From positions 1,121,294 to 1,185,293 of the forward strand of contig JACDOX010000116.1 of assembly GCA_014549065.1 (NCBI GenBank): DNA of 64,000 nt, written 5' to 3'. This document shows positions 1-11,672 of this stretch, one piece after another. The notes under the pieces were generated by a model, which saw only the letters and a list, made by a program, of their open reading frames with translations, did not search any database and was not told the origin of the DNA. How positions within the stretch are numbered: the first letter of the stretch is position 1; every line of letters begins with the position of its first letter. Origin of the DNA: Cardinalis cardinalis. Its lineage: Eukaryota > Chordata > Aves > Passeriformes > Cardinalidae. The position numbers and the translations under genes were made by a program.

Positions 1-3000
1 TTAGATAAATTAGATTATCTGGATGCCAATTAAATTTATTAAAATAGTAGCTTCAAATTTACTTAACACATTAGCTGATGAGAGATTTTGCGCTCCAATT
101 TCAATATTCACCTAATCCAAAAGGCAAAACTGGCATTATATAGCTTTCCTCTATCTTTGTCACAGACCCTTTAGAACTGTTTGCTTTTTCAGAGGCACAC
201 TTCAACTGACAACATTTTTTCTGTATTTGGCTTTTTCTTTTATCTGATGAACTTCAGTTTATCAATCATATCATGAAAATTTCAGAAAAGCTANGAGGTA
301 ACACAGCATTCACAGCATTGACATACAACAAATATACCTAAAATAAACAAGGATGTGTTTTTCTGATTCCATGTTTTCTATTTTTTAGCCAGTAAAAAGC
401 TGCTGTAAAGTTGTATGATTTTTCTTAACATTGCAATTCTCTTATTTTTACAATGCTTAAGCTGTCACATTTTTGAACTTAACCACTTCGTCTGACTGTA
501 ACCCTTATCTGTACCTCCCAAAACTTAGAGAACAAATGCTGTGGCTTATTATTTTACACTCATGAACATTTGAAAGCAGAAGCCACAACTAGGAAGTCAG
601 ATGCTATCTGAAAGACACATGAAATACAGAAAGGAAGCTTTAGCATAATTCTAAAAAGCTGTACTTGAGCAGACACAATAGTAATACGGTGCAGTGATCA
701 TAATTTAACAAATTTATACAATGTAACAGCAGATAAAACAAGCTTTATGTATTCAAAAATCAGGATTTATCCTGTGATGCTACTCCTACTCGTTTACATG
801 TTTACCAAAGGTGAATTTTGTGATTTACAAGTGTAGCAGCTAACAACACCCACCAGCTCAGCCATTATTCATAGGTTATTTGCCTGAGTATTAAAGCACC
901 AAATATTCAACAAAATAACTCCTGTCTTATTAAATAACCATTAAATCTATGTCCTTTCCAGCTCTCTATTACAAGAGAGAAAACAACTTATAACTGCCAC
1001 TCCCAGTTCAAACAGCAAACATTACAAATGTGATGACAGACAATGTAAGCTACAATATGCTGTCAACGTATGGAGCAAGACTTTCCAAATTTTCTAAAGC
1101 AAAAACTTAGGCATAAACAGAACTGACAAAAAGCAGCAAAGCTGACAAACNAAGTACGAAATTAAGAGACTTACAAGATGAGGATGCAAACCCAAATTCC
1201 ACCCTCTTTGGCATATGCACTATGTGATTGTGTAATTACTTTCATAGAGCTTTTCTCCAGAAATGCCCAACCCATTTATTAGAGAGGATGGAGTGCTCTG
1301 AGTATGATTCAGCACTCCGTCAGAGGGGCTCATCTTCACAACTCTTATCAGGCTCATTGCTATAATTGTGTGTCTCCCATTTACTAAACAGGCAATTTCA
1401 AGGAACAAATGGCTCATGATTAATGCACTTTAACACTGCTCTGGATTTAACTTCTGCTTCTGGCAAAGAGTGCTTATGTAATATGCAACAATTCACAAAC
1501 TTTTCACAGGTTGCCACTACTTACAAGACAACTAGTTTTTCATTAAATCTTAATTATGGTAATTTAGTTTTACGCTTAAGCGTAATTTCTAAATGTCTCA
1601 GCTCTTCATGTTAAAATAAATCACTTACAGAATCACAGTATGAAAAAAAAAAGTTGTGAGACTCTTAAGATTAAGTAATGACAATTGCAAGACAGCTACC
1701 TGTCTTCAGACCAAGACTTGAATGCCATATTGAAAAATGCCAAATACAAGAGGACCATTAAGAACTTATTCATTAAGTATTTTCTTACTAGCTCATACTA
1801 ATAGAGGGTTGCAAGTGGACCACAGTATTTTGCAGGCAGTATTGTACAGCGTACCTAAAGAACAGATTAACAGTACACACATGATTGTTCTGTTTCCCCC
1901 TCAGCAGCTGACAACATGTGTTTGTCGTAATAGAGAGCTACATGGCAGAAAGCTCTTTCAGTATGCAATTAGTGCTATTANTCCACATTCACCCTGTCAA
2001 CAACCTGAAGGAATTATCTGGTCCAAGCAGTAACTGTGCCCTCAGCAGAAAGTAAGAGCAGCCACATCACAAATCCTAACAAAATACCCTTTCTCCTCAA
2101 GGCGCAAACCCACAACATCAACGACGTTCTAAAGAGCCAACTAGTACACTCCAAAGATCAGTAATTCTGTGAAACCCACACATGGGGACAGAAATCAGAC
2201 ACTGAACTGCAGTAAAGTTATGAGTACAGAGGGTTGTCACTACAAACTGCTAAGGCACAAATCTGAGTATTTTAAGCAGGTTAGTAAGAAACCCAGATAT
2301 GAAGAAAAAGGTTTGAAATTATATGTGGTTAAAGCATCTGGCATTTTCTCTCAAGTGTAGAAAGCAGCAATGCAAGGGAAGCTGGTTACGATAGGGCAAA
2401 CAGAAATCTGAAATCCAAAGTAGAATGATGTCATGAGGTACAGTTCACTCACTCAGACTAAAAACAGCATTAAGACCTAAATTATTGGGAATTTATTTTT
2501 ATTATCATCAGGGAAACACACAGGAATTTTAAAATTCCCTATTATTTCAGACTCTTTAGACCAAACTGAACTCTGCACTTAAACTTGAAAGAGAAAATAG
2601 AGAAGAATTACCGTAATGGTCACAAATATGATTTCATGCTACAAGCTGACAGCAATCAAAGCCTTCCATCCAGTGAAGCTGTCCCACAAGAAAAAAATTA
2701 TAATCCCAAACACAAAAATAAACACCATTTTAGAAGGACTCTTGCTGGTTTTTAAGAATCCTTACCAAAACTTCCTATGTATTGTATGAGACCATACACT
2801 CTTATGAGGTGACTATCTTCTCTCAAACCCTGGAAACAAAGACATGAATTTCACTGATTCACTACTGCAAAAGAGTTTCAAAAATAAACCTTTGTAAAGA
2901 AATGCTACATTTACCTGACACAAATGATAAACAGCATAGACTTTCTGCATATCTTCATGCTCCAAATTTTAAATCCTTTAACTCCCTAATAAAATGGTGA

Positions 3001-4830
3001 ATACTCAACAATTTCAAGANTATCTCTACCGCAGAACAAAGCTCTCCACTAGGTTTTTGAAATCCATTTTAACAAGGCAAGTACAGCACCAATATAATTA
3101 AGGCAAGACTAAGTGGACAGTTTTATCTTAGAATAGGAGCATATACGCAGTTTACTTCCTACTGGAATGCACTTAAGTCTTTCTTCCCTTACTGCTTTGC
3201 TTCTCCTCCCCGCCAGAAAAAAAGTCTCTTTTCCTAGAGCTACTTCCCACACACTGCAAAAAAAAAAAACTCCTCCTTGCAAAGTGATGACCTCATGCTC
3301 CTAGCCCATCTCCTTCTATGGAGCAATTCTGGACTTGCTGCCAGCTCCCTCCGCCTTCAGCCTGACATGGCAAACATATCTTCCTTCACCCTGCTGCTCC
3401 CAGCTGAGGGAACACCGAGGACAGGCGGCAAGTGGGAGGTCAGACCAGGCAGGGAGAGGGGATTTCCCATGGACGCAGAACAGGCCACCAGATGCCTGCC
3501 CCACTTTCATACCACCAAAACACCTCTGCTCTCCACTGCAGGAAGAAATGACACTGAACTCTGAACATTTTAAGTATGGAAATGCATCCCATGTTACCTA
3601 ACTGCAGTGCACCTCCTGTAGCCAAACCTTTCTTCCCTTTTATGCTCTTAGTTAAATACCTCTAATCTAGTGAAGCAAATGTCACTCCCACTCTCTTAAC
3701 AAAGGCCCATCTCACCTTCGCATCACTGAAGTTCTCTGATACTGAAATTGGCCTGACTTCCTGTGCACACACTGATACATTCTTTTATCTTTTTGCTAGT
3801 TAATCTTTAAGCTCTATCAAACAACTCCAGAGGAACTGAAAATTTCTATTCTCTATACTCTGTTCATCNCCTTCTCTAGCCTGTCTTGCTTTCAAGTATC
3901 AGAATTATTTCTACATGATCACTTTATACAGTGGCAATCCAAATACCAACTGACAAAAGACAAAGGACTCAGCTGTGACATGAAGATACAGTTGTAGAAA
4001 ATCAGGAAATCTGATGGATAACTCAGCTTTTGCTCAGCTAGTAAGTGACATTGTACATAGGAGACCTAATTTTCCCCCTCAAAGAAATATCTCCAAAGCC
4101 CAAGTTTATCAGGGTTAACATTCCACACACGTGTATTTTAAAGCTCTAAGTGTACTGACAATATCTGTCAACACATTACAAGGAATTTATAAGATGAGGG
4201 AACATACATTGGTCTCACCAACAACAATCATTACTCTAATTCAACCTACAATGTGTCCATCACTTGCAATTTGCTTCGACTGTGAGCAGATGATGTGTGA
4301 ATGTCCCATCTCCCTGAGATTCTCAAAGACTACCACTTACATAAAATAAACTATAGAGGCAATCTCTTTGTTAGGTATTGTAAACAAGTAAAATTAACTT
4401 ATTTTAATAAACTTATTTTAATACCCAATAGTTTTTTTTGGTCCAGTTTCACGCATCACCCATCTTTTTTCACACTGCAACTTCTTGAAGGAATCTGCAG
4501 TACAACAGAGCAGACCACCAAAGCCACTTTGAGCAGGTCTGTTGCAAAGCAGGGAAAAGTTATTTCACCTACATGAAAAGCAGTGATGCCCTCCTGCAAA
4601 GAGAAAATGAGCTGGTTTGTTTTAAAGGTCTTACAAAACCCCTGGTGCTCACACAGATGTGTCATTTTAGGGGTGTGTATGCTCATGTGAAGTCCAACCA
4701 AACAGAAACATACTCCAACATGAAAAGGGATGTTTAATGCCCTTCTGTGTAATNCACTCGAACACCAAATATAAGTATTCACTACACGTGCAAATCCCAA
4801 AATCTCAAACACACAANGCATTAGAATGCA
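1..4830. other. AT-rich non-coding stretch, no exon recognised
   Basis: The sequence is AT-rich and stops are frequent in all six frames; the open frames are under 100 codons and none resembles a known protein. A modestly more GC-rich patch at about 3290-3600 follows a short poly-A run near 3257-3268 but has no convincing splice sites or protein similarity. Isolated N bases occur at scattered positions. It could be the first intron of a minus-strand gene starting at the CpG island to the right, or plain intergenic DNA. I see no retroelement I can name. Confidence 0.6.
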
Positions 4831-4870
4831 CACGAAGAGAGCCAGGGCAGCGACACTGACCAGGCCTCAC

Positions 4871-5023
4871 CGTGCAGGCTCCAGCACTAAGGCAGAAGTT
4901 CCCGCAGGTGGCCGCTGTGCTGTACAGAAGTGTCAGGCGGCACCAAGGAGGAAGAGAACTCAAAACCACAAACCACCTCCCCGGGGCTGGTGCATTAATT
5001 GGGAAGCAGGGATGGTCACACAT
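4871..5023 (-). other. Candidate first-exon segment of an unidentified minus-strand gene
   Basis: On the minus strand an ATG at 5023-5021 opens 51 codons that reach a strong donor-like site: the exon would end at 4871 in GCACG, followed by GTGAGG at 4870-4865. The frame stays open upstream of the ATG to the assembly gap, but GC-rich DNA has few stops, so this means little. The predicted peptide begins MCDHPCFP, is cysteine-rich and matches no family I recognise. The exon may be entirely 5' untranslated. The donor and the CpG-island setting support a transcribed first exon; the coding reading is speculative. Confidence 0.2.
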
Positions 5024-5311
5024 CGTAGCTCCTGGCGGTGGCCGGCACGTCCTCCCCCTACTCCCAGCACTTCCAGCCCGGCCGGAGCACGGGAGGGGAA
5101 CAGACACGCCCGGCACCGCCGGACCGGGGCCGAACCCGCCCCCTGCCTCTCCCCGTTCGGACCTCGGCGGCGGACCCGGGGAGGGGGCGGGACCCGCGCT
5201 CGCCGCGCCGCCCCTGCCCCGCCGGGGCGGAGCCGCCGCCGGGCGAGCGGCGCCTCTGACACCTCCCCGCGGGACGCCACCGGGACGCGACCGGATGCGG
5301 CCGCCGCCGCC

Positions 5312-5719
5312 NNNNNNNNNNNNNNNNNNNNNNNNNNNNNNNNNNNNNNNNNNNNNNNNNNNNNNNNNNNNNNNNNNNNNNNNNNNNNNNNNNNNNNNNN
5401 NNNNNNNNNNNNNNNNNNNNNNNNNNNNNNNNNNNNNNNNNNNNNNNNNNNNNNNNNNNNNNNNNNNNNNNNNNNNNNNNNNNNNNNNNNNNNNNNNNNN
5501 NNNNNNNNNNNNNNNNNNNNNNNNNNNNNNNNNNNNNNNNNNNNNNNNNNNNNNNNNNNNNNNNNNNNNNNNNNNNNNNNNNNNNNNNNNNNNNNNNNNN
5601 NNNNNNNNNNNNNNNNNNNNNNNNNNNNNNNNNNNNNNNNNNNNNNNNNNNNNNNNNNNNNNNNNNNNNNNNNNNNNNNNNNNNNNNNNNNNNNNNNNNN
5701 NNNNNNNNNNNNNNNNNNN
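5312..5719. other. Assembly gap (408 N) inside the CpG island
   Basis: An unbroken run of N replaces the core of the island. Both edges are extremely GC-rich (CCGCCGCCGCC on the left, CTCCCGCGCC on the right), so the gap probably reflects failed sequencing of GC-rich promoter or first-exon sequence. Long open frames crossing it in several frames are artefacts of the N run. Confidence 0.99.
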
Positions 5720-5817
5720 CTCCCGCGCCAACGCCTCCCGCGCCCCGCCGTCTCCCGGCAACACACCCCGCCCCCCCCGCACGCTCCCGCTGCGCGCCCC
5801 CGCGCCGCCACATCCCT

Positions 5818-5895
5818 GGGGAGGGCCCGGGGAACAGCCCGGGGAACAAAGCCGGGGAACAGCCCTGGGGAGGGAGCCGGGGGACACTCCTGGGG
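5818..5895 (+). repeat. Regular G-run array, potential G-quadruplex
   Basis: Seven runs of four or five G occur on the + strand at 5818-5821, 5829-5832, 5841-5844, 5854-5857, 5867-5870, 5879-5883 and 5892-5895. They are spaced 11-13 bases apart as a degenerate tandem unit close to CCGGGGAACAG. Four-G runs with 7-9-base linkers can form long-loop intramolecular G-quadruplexes. The array lies at the point where + strand base skew flips from C-rich to G-rich in the CpG island, so it may sit at or just downstream of a transcription start. Folding is inferred. Confidence 0.6.
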
Positions 5896-6076
5896 ACGGC
5901 CCCGCGTCCCCGCAGGTCCCTGCTGCCCGCGCCGCCGGCAGGGAGAGAGGCGTGCGAGGCTCCGCGGTGCGCGGTNCTGAGAGCGACTCCTGGGCACCGC
6001 GGCTGCCCGGACAGGTGGACAAGGAGTGATTTGGTGATTTGGTGCTGCGGCAGCTCAGCCAGAGAGAGGCAGCGAG

Positions 6077-6471
6077 CAGTGAAAAAAGAAAGGTGGTGAA
6101 AAACAGAATTGGGTGTGGAAGGAAAAACAAAAGGGGGAGAAATAAAAGGGGCAAAATTTAAGAAGGGGGAGGGGGGAAGAAAGGGAAAAAGAGAAAAGAG
6201 GGAAGAAAAAGAAAACAAAACAGAAAAGAAGGGTGGGTAATGGAAAAAAAAGGGAAAAGGAAGAGGAAAAATGGCAGGAAAAAAGGGGAAAATGTGGCAG
6301 GAAAAAGAAGGGAATAAAAGAAAAAATGGGGAAAGAAAAATTCAGAAGGAAAAATAAAGGGCAAAAAAGAACAAAGAAAAAGAGGGGGGGAAAGGGGAAA
6401 AAAAGAAAAAACAAGAGGGAGAAAAAAATTTNAAGGGATAAAAAAAGAAAAAAAAAACTTGATAGGTTTCA
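6077..6471 (+). repeat. Long polypurine (GA-rich) low-complexity tract
   Basis: For nearly 400 bases the + strand is almost entirely A and G in irregular runs such as GGGGGAGGGGGGAAG, with only scattered C and T. It directly abuts the CpG island. Such polypurine-polypyrimidine tracts can form triplex (H-DNA) or R-loop structures. The long phenylalanine/serine-rich or lysine/glutamate-rich open frames across it are composition artefacts, not genes. Confidence 0.85.
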
Positions 6472-8319
6472 GGAAAACCCATGAATATTAAAGCTTTTTA
6501 TATTGTCTTTTATAATAGATTAAGNTCAAAGCAAATGAAAAAAAAATCAATTTAATGAAGTAGCAATGACAAAATCTGATTGCATTATCTATTTCACAGA
6601 TACTGAAGAGCCCCTTAACAGTTTAGATTAAACTTACAGAGAAGTATATTTTAATTTTTTTTTCTGAGAGGTTGGTGGTGATTGGTATTCAGGACCCTAA
6701 AAACAGAGATGTGCACAGAGCACTCATATTCCAGTTCATGTCTTCTTTTTAGACAAAAGTGTTTAAAGAGCACTAATGAAACTTGGGTGTGTGCAGTTCT
6801 CTACCTCTGTTTAAGCCATTCACACATTTTCTTCCCAAACAGCTTATAAAAATATTTTCCTTTATTTACCTGTTTATCAAATAAGAAAAAATTTCATTCC
6901 TTTCTATGTCATCTCTATGCACCTTGAGGCAAATTGAGACCTATATTCAATAATAAACAAATTTGCATGGTACTGAAGGAAAAAAAAGCTATTTAGTTAT
7001 AGAAAATGGAGGTTTAAGATGTAATTTACATTTGTAGATTTCCAGCTGTTTTAGATCTGGGATAAATATCTCATATGCTAATACTGAATTTGCGGTAAGA
7101 AGTCATCAGTTAGAGTGTTTTATCACAAATGCTGGTGCAAACAGCATGAGCCAGTCTTGGTTCAGCTATATTCAAACACAGACTGTTTTATTGGGCAGGT
7201 ATCTTATCAGTCTCATGTGCCTGCAGAAGACGTTGCGTGATTTTTGTCTGCAGTTCAGTAGTTTACCTGGCCTTGAGACCCTTCAGCTTTGTGAAAACTG
7301 GTAGACAATGGTACAAGGGAAGAAAAACCTTTCCTCATTAGTTTTCTGATTAGACATTTTTAAACTTTATTGAAGAATCTATTGATTTTTGAGGAAGAGA
7401 GGATTCTGTGTGCTTTTTTATGTAACAGGGTTGGCTTTTTTTCCCCTGAAGCTTTCATATATTTTTAAAATAAAGATGAAAAAGAGATGTTCCTATNCTA
7501 TAGTCACTGCAGTGTAGTGTAGACATATGCAAAATATTTTGAAAATCAAGTTGTTAATTTTATATAGAAAGTGCAGTTATTAATTGAATAGAAAAAGCTT
7601 TAGAAGTTTATGACCACTTGCAATTAAAATCCAAATTAGCAAGTTTATTTGTAAAAGGATCCTCCCTATCCCAGTGTTCCAGTTCTGCACACATTCCTTC
7701 ACTCAGCCCAGTACATATTTCCTTTGCCCTTTTCCTCCCAAGCCTGACCCAGGGCCCACTGCCTAAGTACAAAATTGGAGAGGCTGCTTCCTGCAAGTAT
7801 GCATAAGAGATGATCAGGGAAATGGATGTGTTCTTGCCTTAACACATTCTGTCTGTACTTTCTTCCAATCTCTCTCCTTTGCTCCTGTAACAGGATGCTT
7901 TGCCTAAGTGNGGGTAAAACAGCTCAGACTTGACCCTATTTGAAAAAATTCTCAGTAGTGGATGGGGAAGGGGCCTCGTACTGTGTTTGGTGTTGAAGAA
8001 TCAGCCTGATTCATCAGTCCCAAAGTGAAACATTCTGAGGATGTGAAGAACATTTCCTGACATGAACTGGCGCTGGTGAGGATGTGCCAGGTGAATTGCT
8101 ATTAGAGGCATGATCAGGTCATAGTGCTGATAACCTGCAGCTGCTAAGGTGATGCTGCAGGCCCAGAGACATCTGACTGGTGAATCACCTTGTACCACAG
8201 AAGCCCAGCCCTTCTTTTTAATTGCAGGGAATTCTAACCATTTCTCAGAGCGACTGTGGATATTCCACCCTTGAATGGGGATGCCCCTCAAGGCTACTCC
8301 TCAAGGCTGAACAGAAGAA
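6472..8319. other. AT-rich non-coding stretch
   Basis: Mostly AT-rich sequence with no recognisable exon. The last 300 bases (about 8000-8290) are less AT-rich and carry a 96-codon minus-strand open frame that resembles no protein I know. No splice-site pair supports it. Confidence 0.55.
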
Positions 8320-8700
8320 ATTTGCCCTCTGTTGTTGGTGTGGGTAACATCAATCTCTGCTTAGTAATTGTTTTGCTGGCTTTAATATTATTCCTTCAGT
8401 ATTCAATAAATGATGCATTATACTAGTAGTTATAACTATGTTTGCTGTGTAGCAACGAATTCTGATTAAGATCCCTTAGTCTAGGCGTTTGTATCATCAA
8501 TTAAAATTAATAATTCTTCTATATTGTCTTGCAATCCTTAACTCTGCAGGATAAAGCTGAACTAAGGTTCAATTATGCCTATAAAAATCTTTGGACATAA
8601 ACTCTTGACCACGTCTGGGACTGGGTGTGAATCCAGCCACACCTCATTTCCTCTCTCAGGAGAGCATTAGAAAGCTAGAACCTTTCTGAACAGCATGATG
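8320..8700 (+). mobile_element. Possible decayed LTR (unclassified)
   Basis: The block contains a CAATAAATG polyadenylation-like signal near 8404. Near 8607 it has a phrase (GACCACGTCTGGGACTGGG, then GTGTGAATCCAGCCACACC) that reminds me of the 3' part of avian ERVL-type LTRs. Ends, target duplications and internal retroviral sequence are not identifiable. This is a weak recognition from memory and the block could be unique sequence. Confidence 0.2.
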
Positions 8701-11575
8701 CAGCAGGAGGGTTTCCCTCATAAACCTTGTTGAAACTTTCCATCCTGCCCTTAGCAGCTCCTAATGTTAACTCCTTCACATTATATCTTCATGCTAGACC
8801 AGAGGTGATCAGCATCAGTATTTAAAACCTGTTGTTTTGGACGGTTGTGGCATTGAAGCATTATTTCAGACCTTACTGCAAAACTGCCTCCCAAGAAACT
8901 CAGCAGAACCTGGACACTTGCCGGGTTCCATGGTGCAGCTCCTCAACAGCTACCAGGCAGATTACTTCATGGCCCAACCACCTAAAACAATCCCAGCTGT
9001 CTGGTAAAAATACCTGAAGAAATTAGTTCAGTATCCTGGGTCATTCTTCACCTCTCACATTACTCATTTTCTGTAAGCTCATGCTTCAGTTTCTTCTAGC
9101 TTTCCAACTGCTAGAGAATTGTCAGTCTGTCATAATCTATCCACACACCCTTGTGATCCTAGAAATACCAGAGGTTTGCTTCTTAAATAGTAAAACTCTT
9201 GTCCTATTCAGATGAGCTATAAGTTTCAAGAATTCTCTTCCCTTTGTTCTTCTGTTTGCTGCAACTCCTCTGGTACACTGCAAGTCTGTAATTCAGACAG
9301 CTTATTTTCTTTTCTACCTTTTATCTAGTTTCTTTGTTTATGGCTTATTGCCTAAAATTCCTGGATGTGACATGCAAGTTATCAGTTGTTCTATACTGCT
9401 GATACTGATGTTGAAAAACCTCAAAGTTATTCTTAGGAGACATAGTGTAGCATTATATTNCTTCAAGAATAATGACTGTAAGCTAAATTACATGCCTGGA
9501 AGGGAAATATAAATGTAGGAAATAGAGAGATGGAAAGTTCCTCATTATCACTCCGTCATAGTGCTGAAGTAAAATGGGAGTCATTGCAAAATTCAAGATT
9601 AAATAAAGCACCTGGGTATACTAAAGAATTCTATTATATACAAGTCAGCAATACAGAAAGATTAATATAGATATATACTCAGAAGTAAAGACTTTTAAGA
9701 GATTTCTGTGAAAGATAAAATAATAAATTTTCAAAGAAAATCCAACAAAAACGTTAGCTCGGGCTTTTAACCTGCAGTATGTTTCCTTGATCCCCAAAAA
9801 AGGCATATTACATCCTTCCTGTTGAATTAGATTTGTACCTTGATGAGTTAGGCATGAATGTCTTTTTCTGAACTATTGAAGGTCTTTGAAAAAAAATCGC
9901 AATTTACCATTTTACTCATTCTTTTCTTATTTTCTGTCAATATCATTGTAAGGAAATAACAAGAAACCTTTAAATAACTATACCAAGTGTGTATTAAAGC
10001 ACCAGAGCTTTCATGTCAGAAAGAGAATAATGTTGCTACTGCTCTTACAAAAATTATTCTGGTTTTTCTATTGCATATCCAGATAATAACATCATAAAAC
10101 TGAGGCATGTTAAAGCAATGAAGCAAAAAGCATATGAATACAGAGCTAAGCAAACAGCTGAACTCCCTTTTTACCTCTGCCATAGGTATTCTACTTATGC
10201 AAAGCACTCCCTGCCTCAGTATTTCTATCTGTAAATGACAACATCAATGCTTTCCTTGCAGGAAGTTCGAAGGTGTAGATTGTTAATATTTACAAAGCAT
10301 CTTCAAATTTTTGTGTGGAAAAGGTGAAAAAATGCAAATAATAGTAAGCAGAGTAAGGAAATTATAGTTATTCTATCATTGGTTGTAGAAGTCATTTTCG
10401 TATTCTTTTTAGAGATTTTCATTATTATTTGCTATTTTTCTCCTCTCTACCCTTCTTCTTCTCCCACCCCATTTTGTACTTCATATTTTGAATTTCAATG
10501 TCTGTTGCTATGGCAACACCACGATCTGACTAGTGCTGCCTTCAGACCCTTTTCAAATCTATGNTGTGCTATTTAAAACTACACATTTTGTGTTTAAGGG
10601 GCCTGGAGGTTTCCTTAGAATAACCTGACAGGATTTTCCCAGCTCTAAGCTATAGTGCAGATACATATTGCTAAATGCTAATACTTGCCAATGCTTTTCC
10701 ATCCCAATTCACATTAATTTGACTATTTTCTTTTCTATGGTGGCTAAATAAATGATGGTGGAATTAACAGAAGTAAGCATACTTTTATTTATTTCCATAA
10801 ATATTTACATATAGGTACATGTATGTGTATANACATATACAAATAAGCAGGCTCAATGTGCACATACACAGTTTGTTTTTCATGTCTGTAAACTGTAATC
10901 TGCCACAGGACTTCTCAGAGAAGTCAAAGGAACCACCAAGTTCAGTTGAATTGTATAATGAATCAAAAATCAGAAGACAAAAGGAAAGATTCCCAGTGGT
11001 GTGAGGGAATTCAATGGGTTTTTTTCTTAAAAGCTGATACTGATGCTTGCTAATGCCTGAGTACAAAGAACAAGTGTGCAGTAGTGGAGTATCCACTCAT
11101 AATCTGAAGCTAAAGACATACATTCGAATTTCTGATTTTGCATTCAAACACCTGATTTCCTAAAACTGCTTGAAGTCCTGATAAATTTACTGCTGTTACC
11201 ATTAATTGGAGTCATAAGCTTCAGCCTAATAGATGGTCACAGATACACTGCTCAAATACTGGAACACACCCACAGAAATCAAACAGGGTGTTTAAAGAGC
11301 ATCCTCTATCAACTTGTGATGAGGGAGGAGACCTGTAGATAAGTTCCTGAGTATTTAGATCAATTAAAAAATAATTACAGAGTTTATGCAATGTCATTAC
11401 AATGGTCCCACATTACTGATAGGACAAGCCCAAGTTTTATCCTGGGATAAAATTTTACCCAAGTTTTATTCTGTGCATCAGGTGGCATTACAGACTGACA
11501 CACAGATTTAATTTTTCTACCTCTAGCTCTGTGGAGCAGCATTGCTAATCTATGTTATTATGCTCCTGTCTTATT
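8701..11575. other. AT-rich non-coding stretch
   Basis: No exon, RNA gene or named repeat seen. Short open frames (61-103 codons) look random. A small TATA/ATGT-rich patch lies at about 10800-10850. Confidence 0.55.
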
Positions 11576-11672
11576 TTTAAAAAAACAGCAACAACCAAAA
11601 AAAAAACCCAAAAAAACCAAAAAACCAACCAAACAAAAAAAAACCCCCAAACTACCAAACCAACAAAACCAG
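11576..11672 (+). repeat. A-rich (CAAA/CCAAA)n low-complexity tract
   Basis: Roughly 95 bases of runs of A interrupted by C or CC, on the + strand. It could be the degenerate tail of an old retroelement or a simple repeat; no element body is recognisable on either side. Confidence 0.8.

Larger units (their letters stand above)
4871..6060. promoter_or_regulatory. CpG island, probable (possibly divergent) promoter
   Basis: GC content and CpG density rise abruptly from the AT-rich background at about 5030 and fall again by about 6050. CGCG, CCGCC and GGGCGG-type (SP1-like) motifs are abundant, for example GGGGGCGGG near 5184-5192. A 408-base assembly gap (5312-5719) lies in the middle, as is common for very GC-rich avian promoters. 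On the + strand the left half and the part just right of the gap are C-rich, while sequence from about 5817 onward is G-rich. In vertebrate CpG-island promoters the non-template strand is usually G-rich downstream of the start site, so this switch fits transcription running left on the minus strand and right on the plus strand. No TATA box is evident. The target gene cannot be named. Confidence 0.75.

Noticed and set aside
4805..6218. Very long open frames (345-449 codons) across the CpG island on both strands
   Set aside because: They pass through the 408-base N gap and the polypurine tract. Open frames in several overlapping frames at once reflect N runs and GC or purine composition, not coding sequence.
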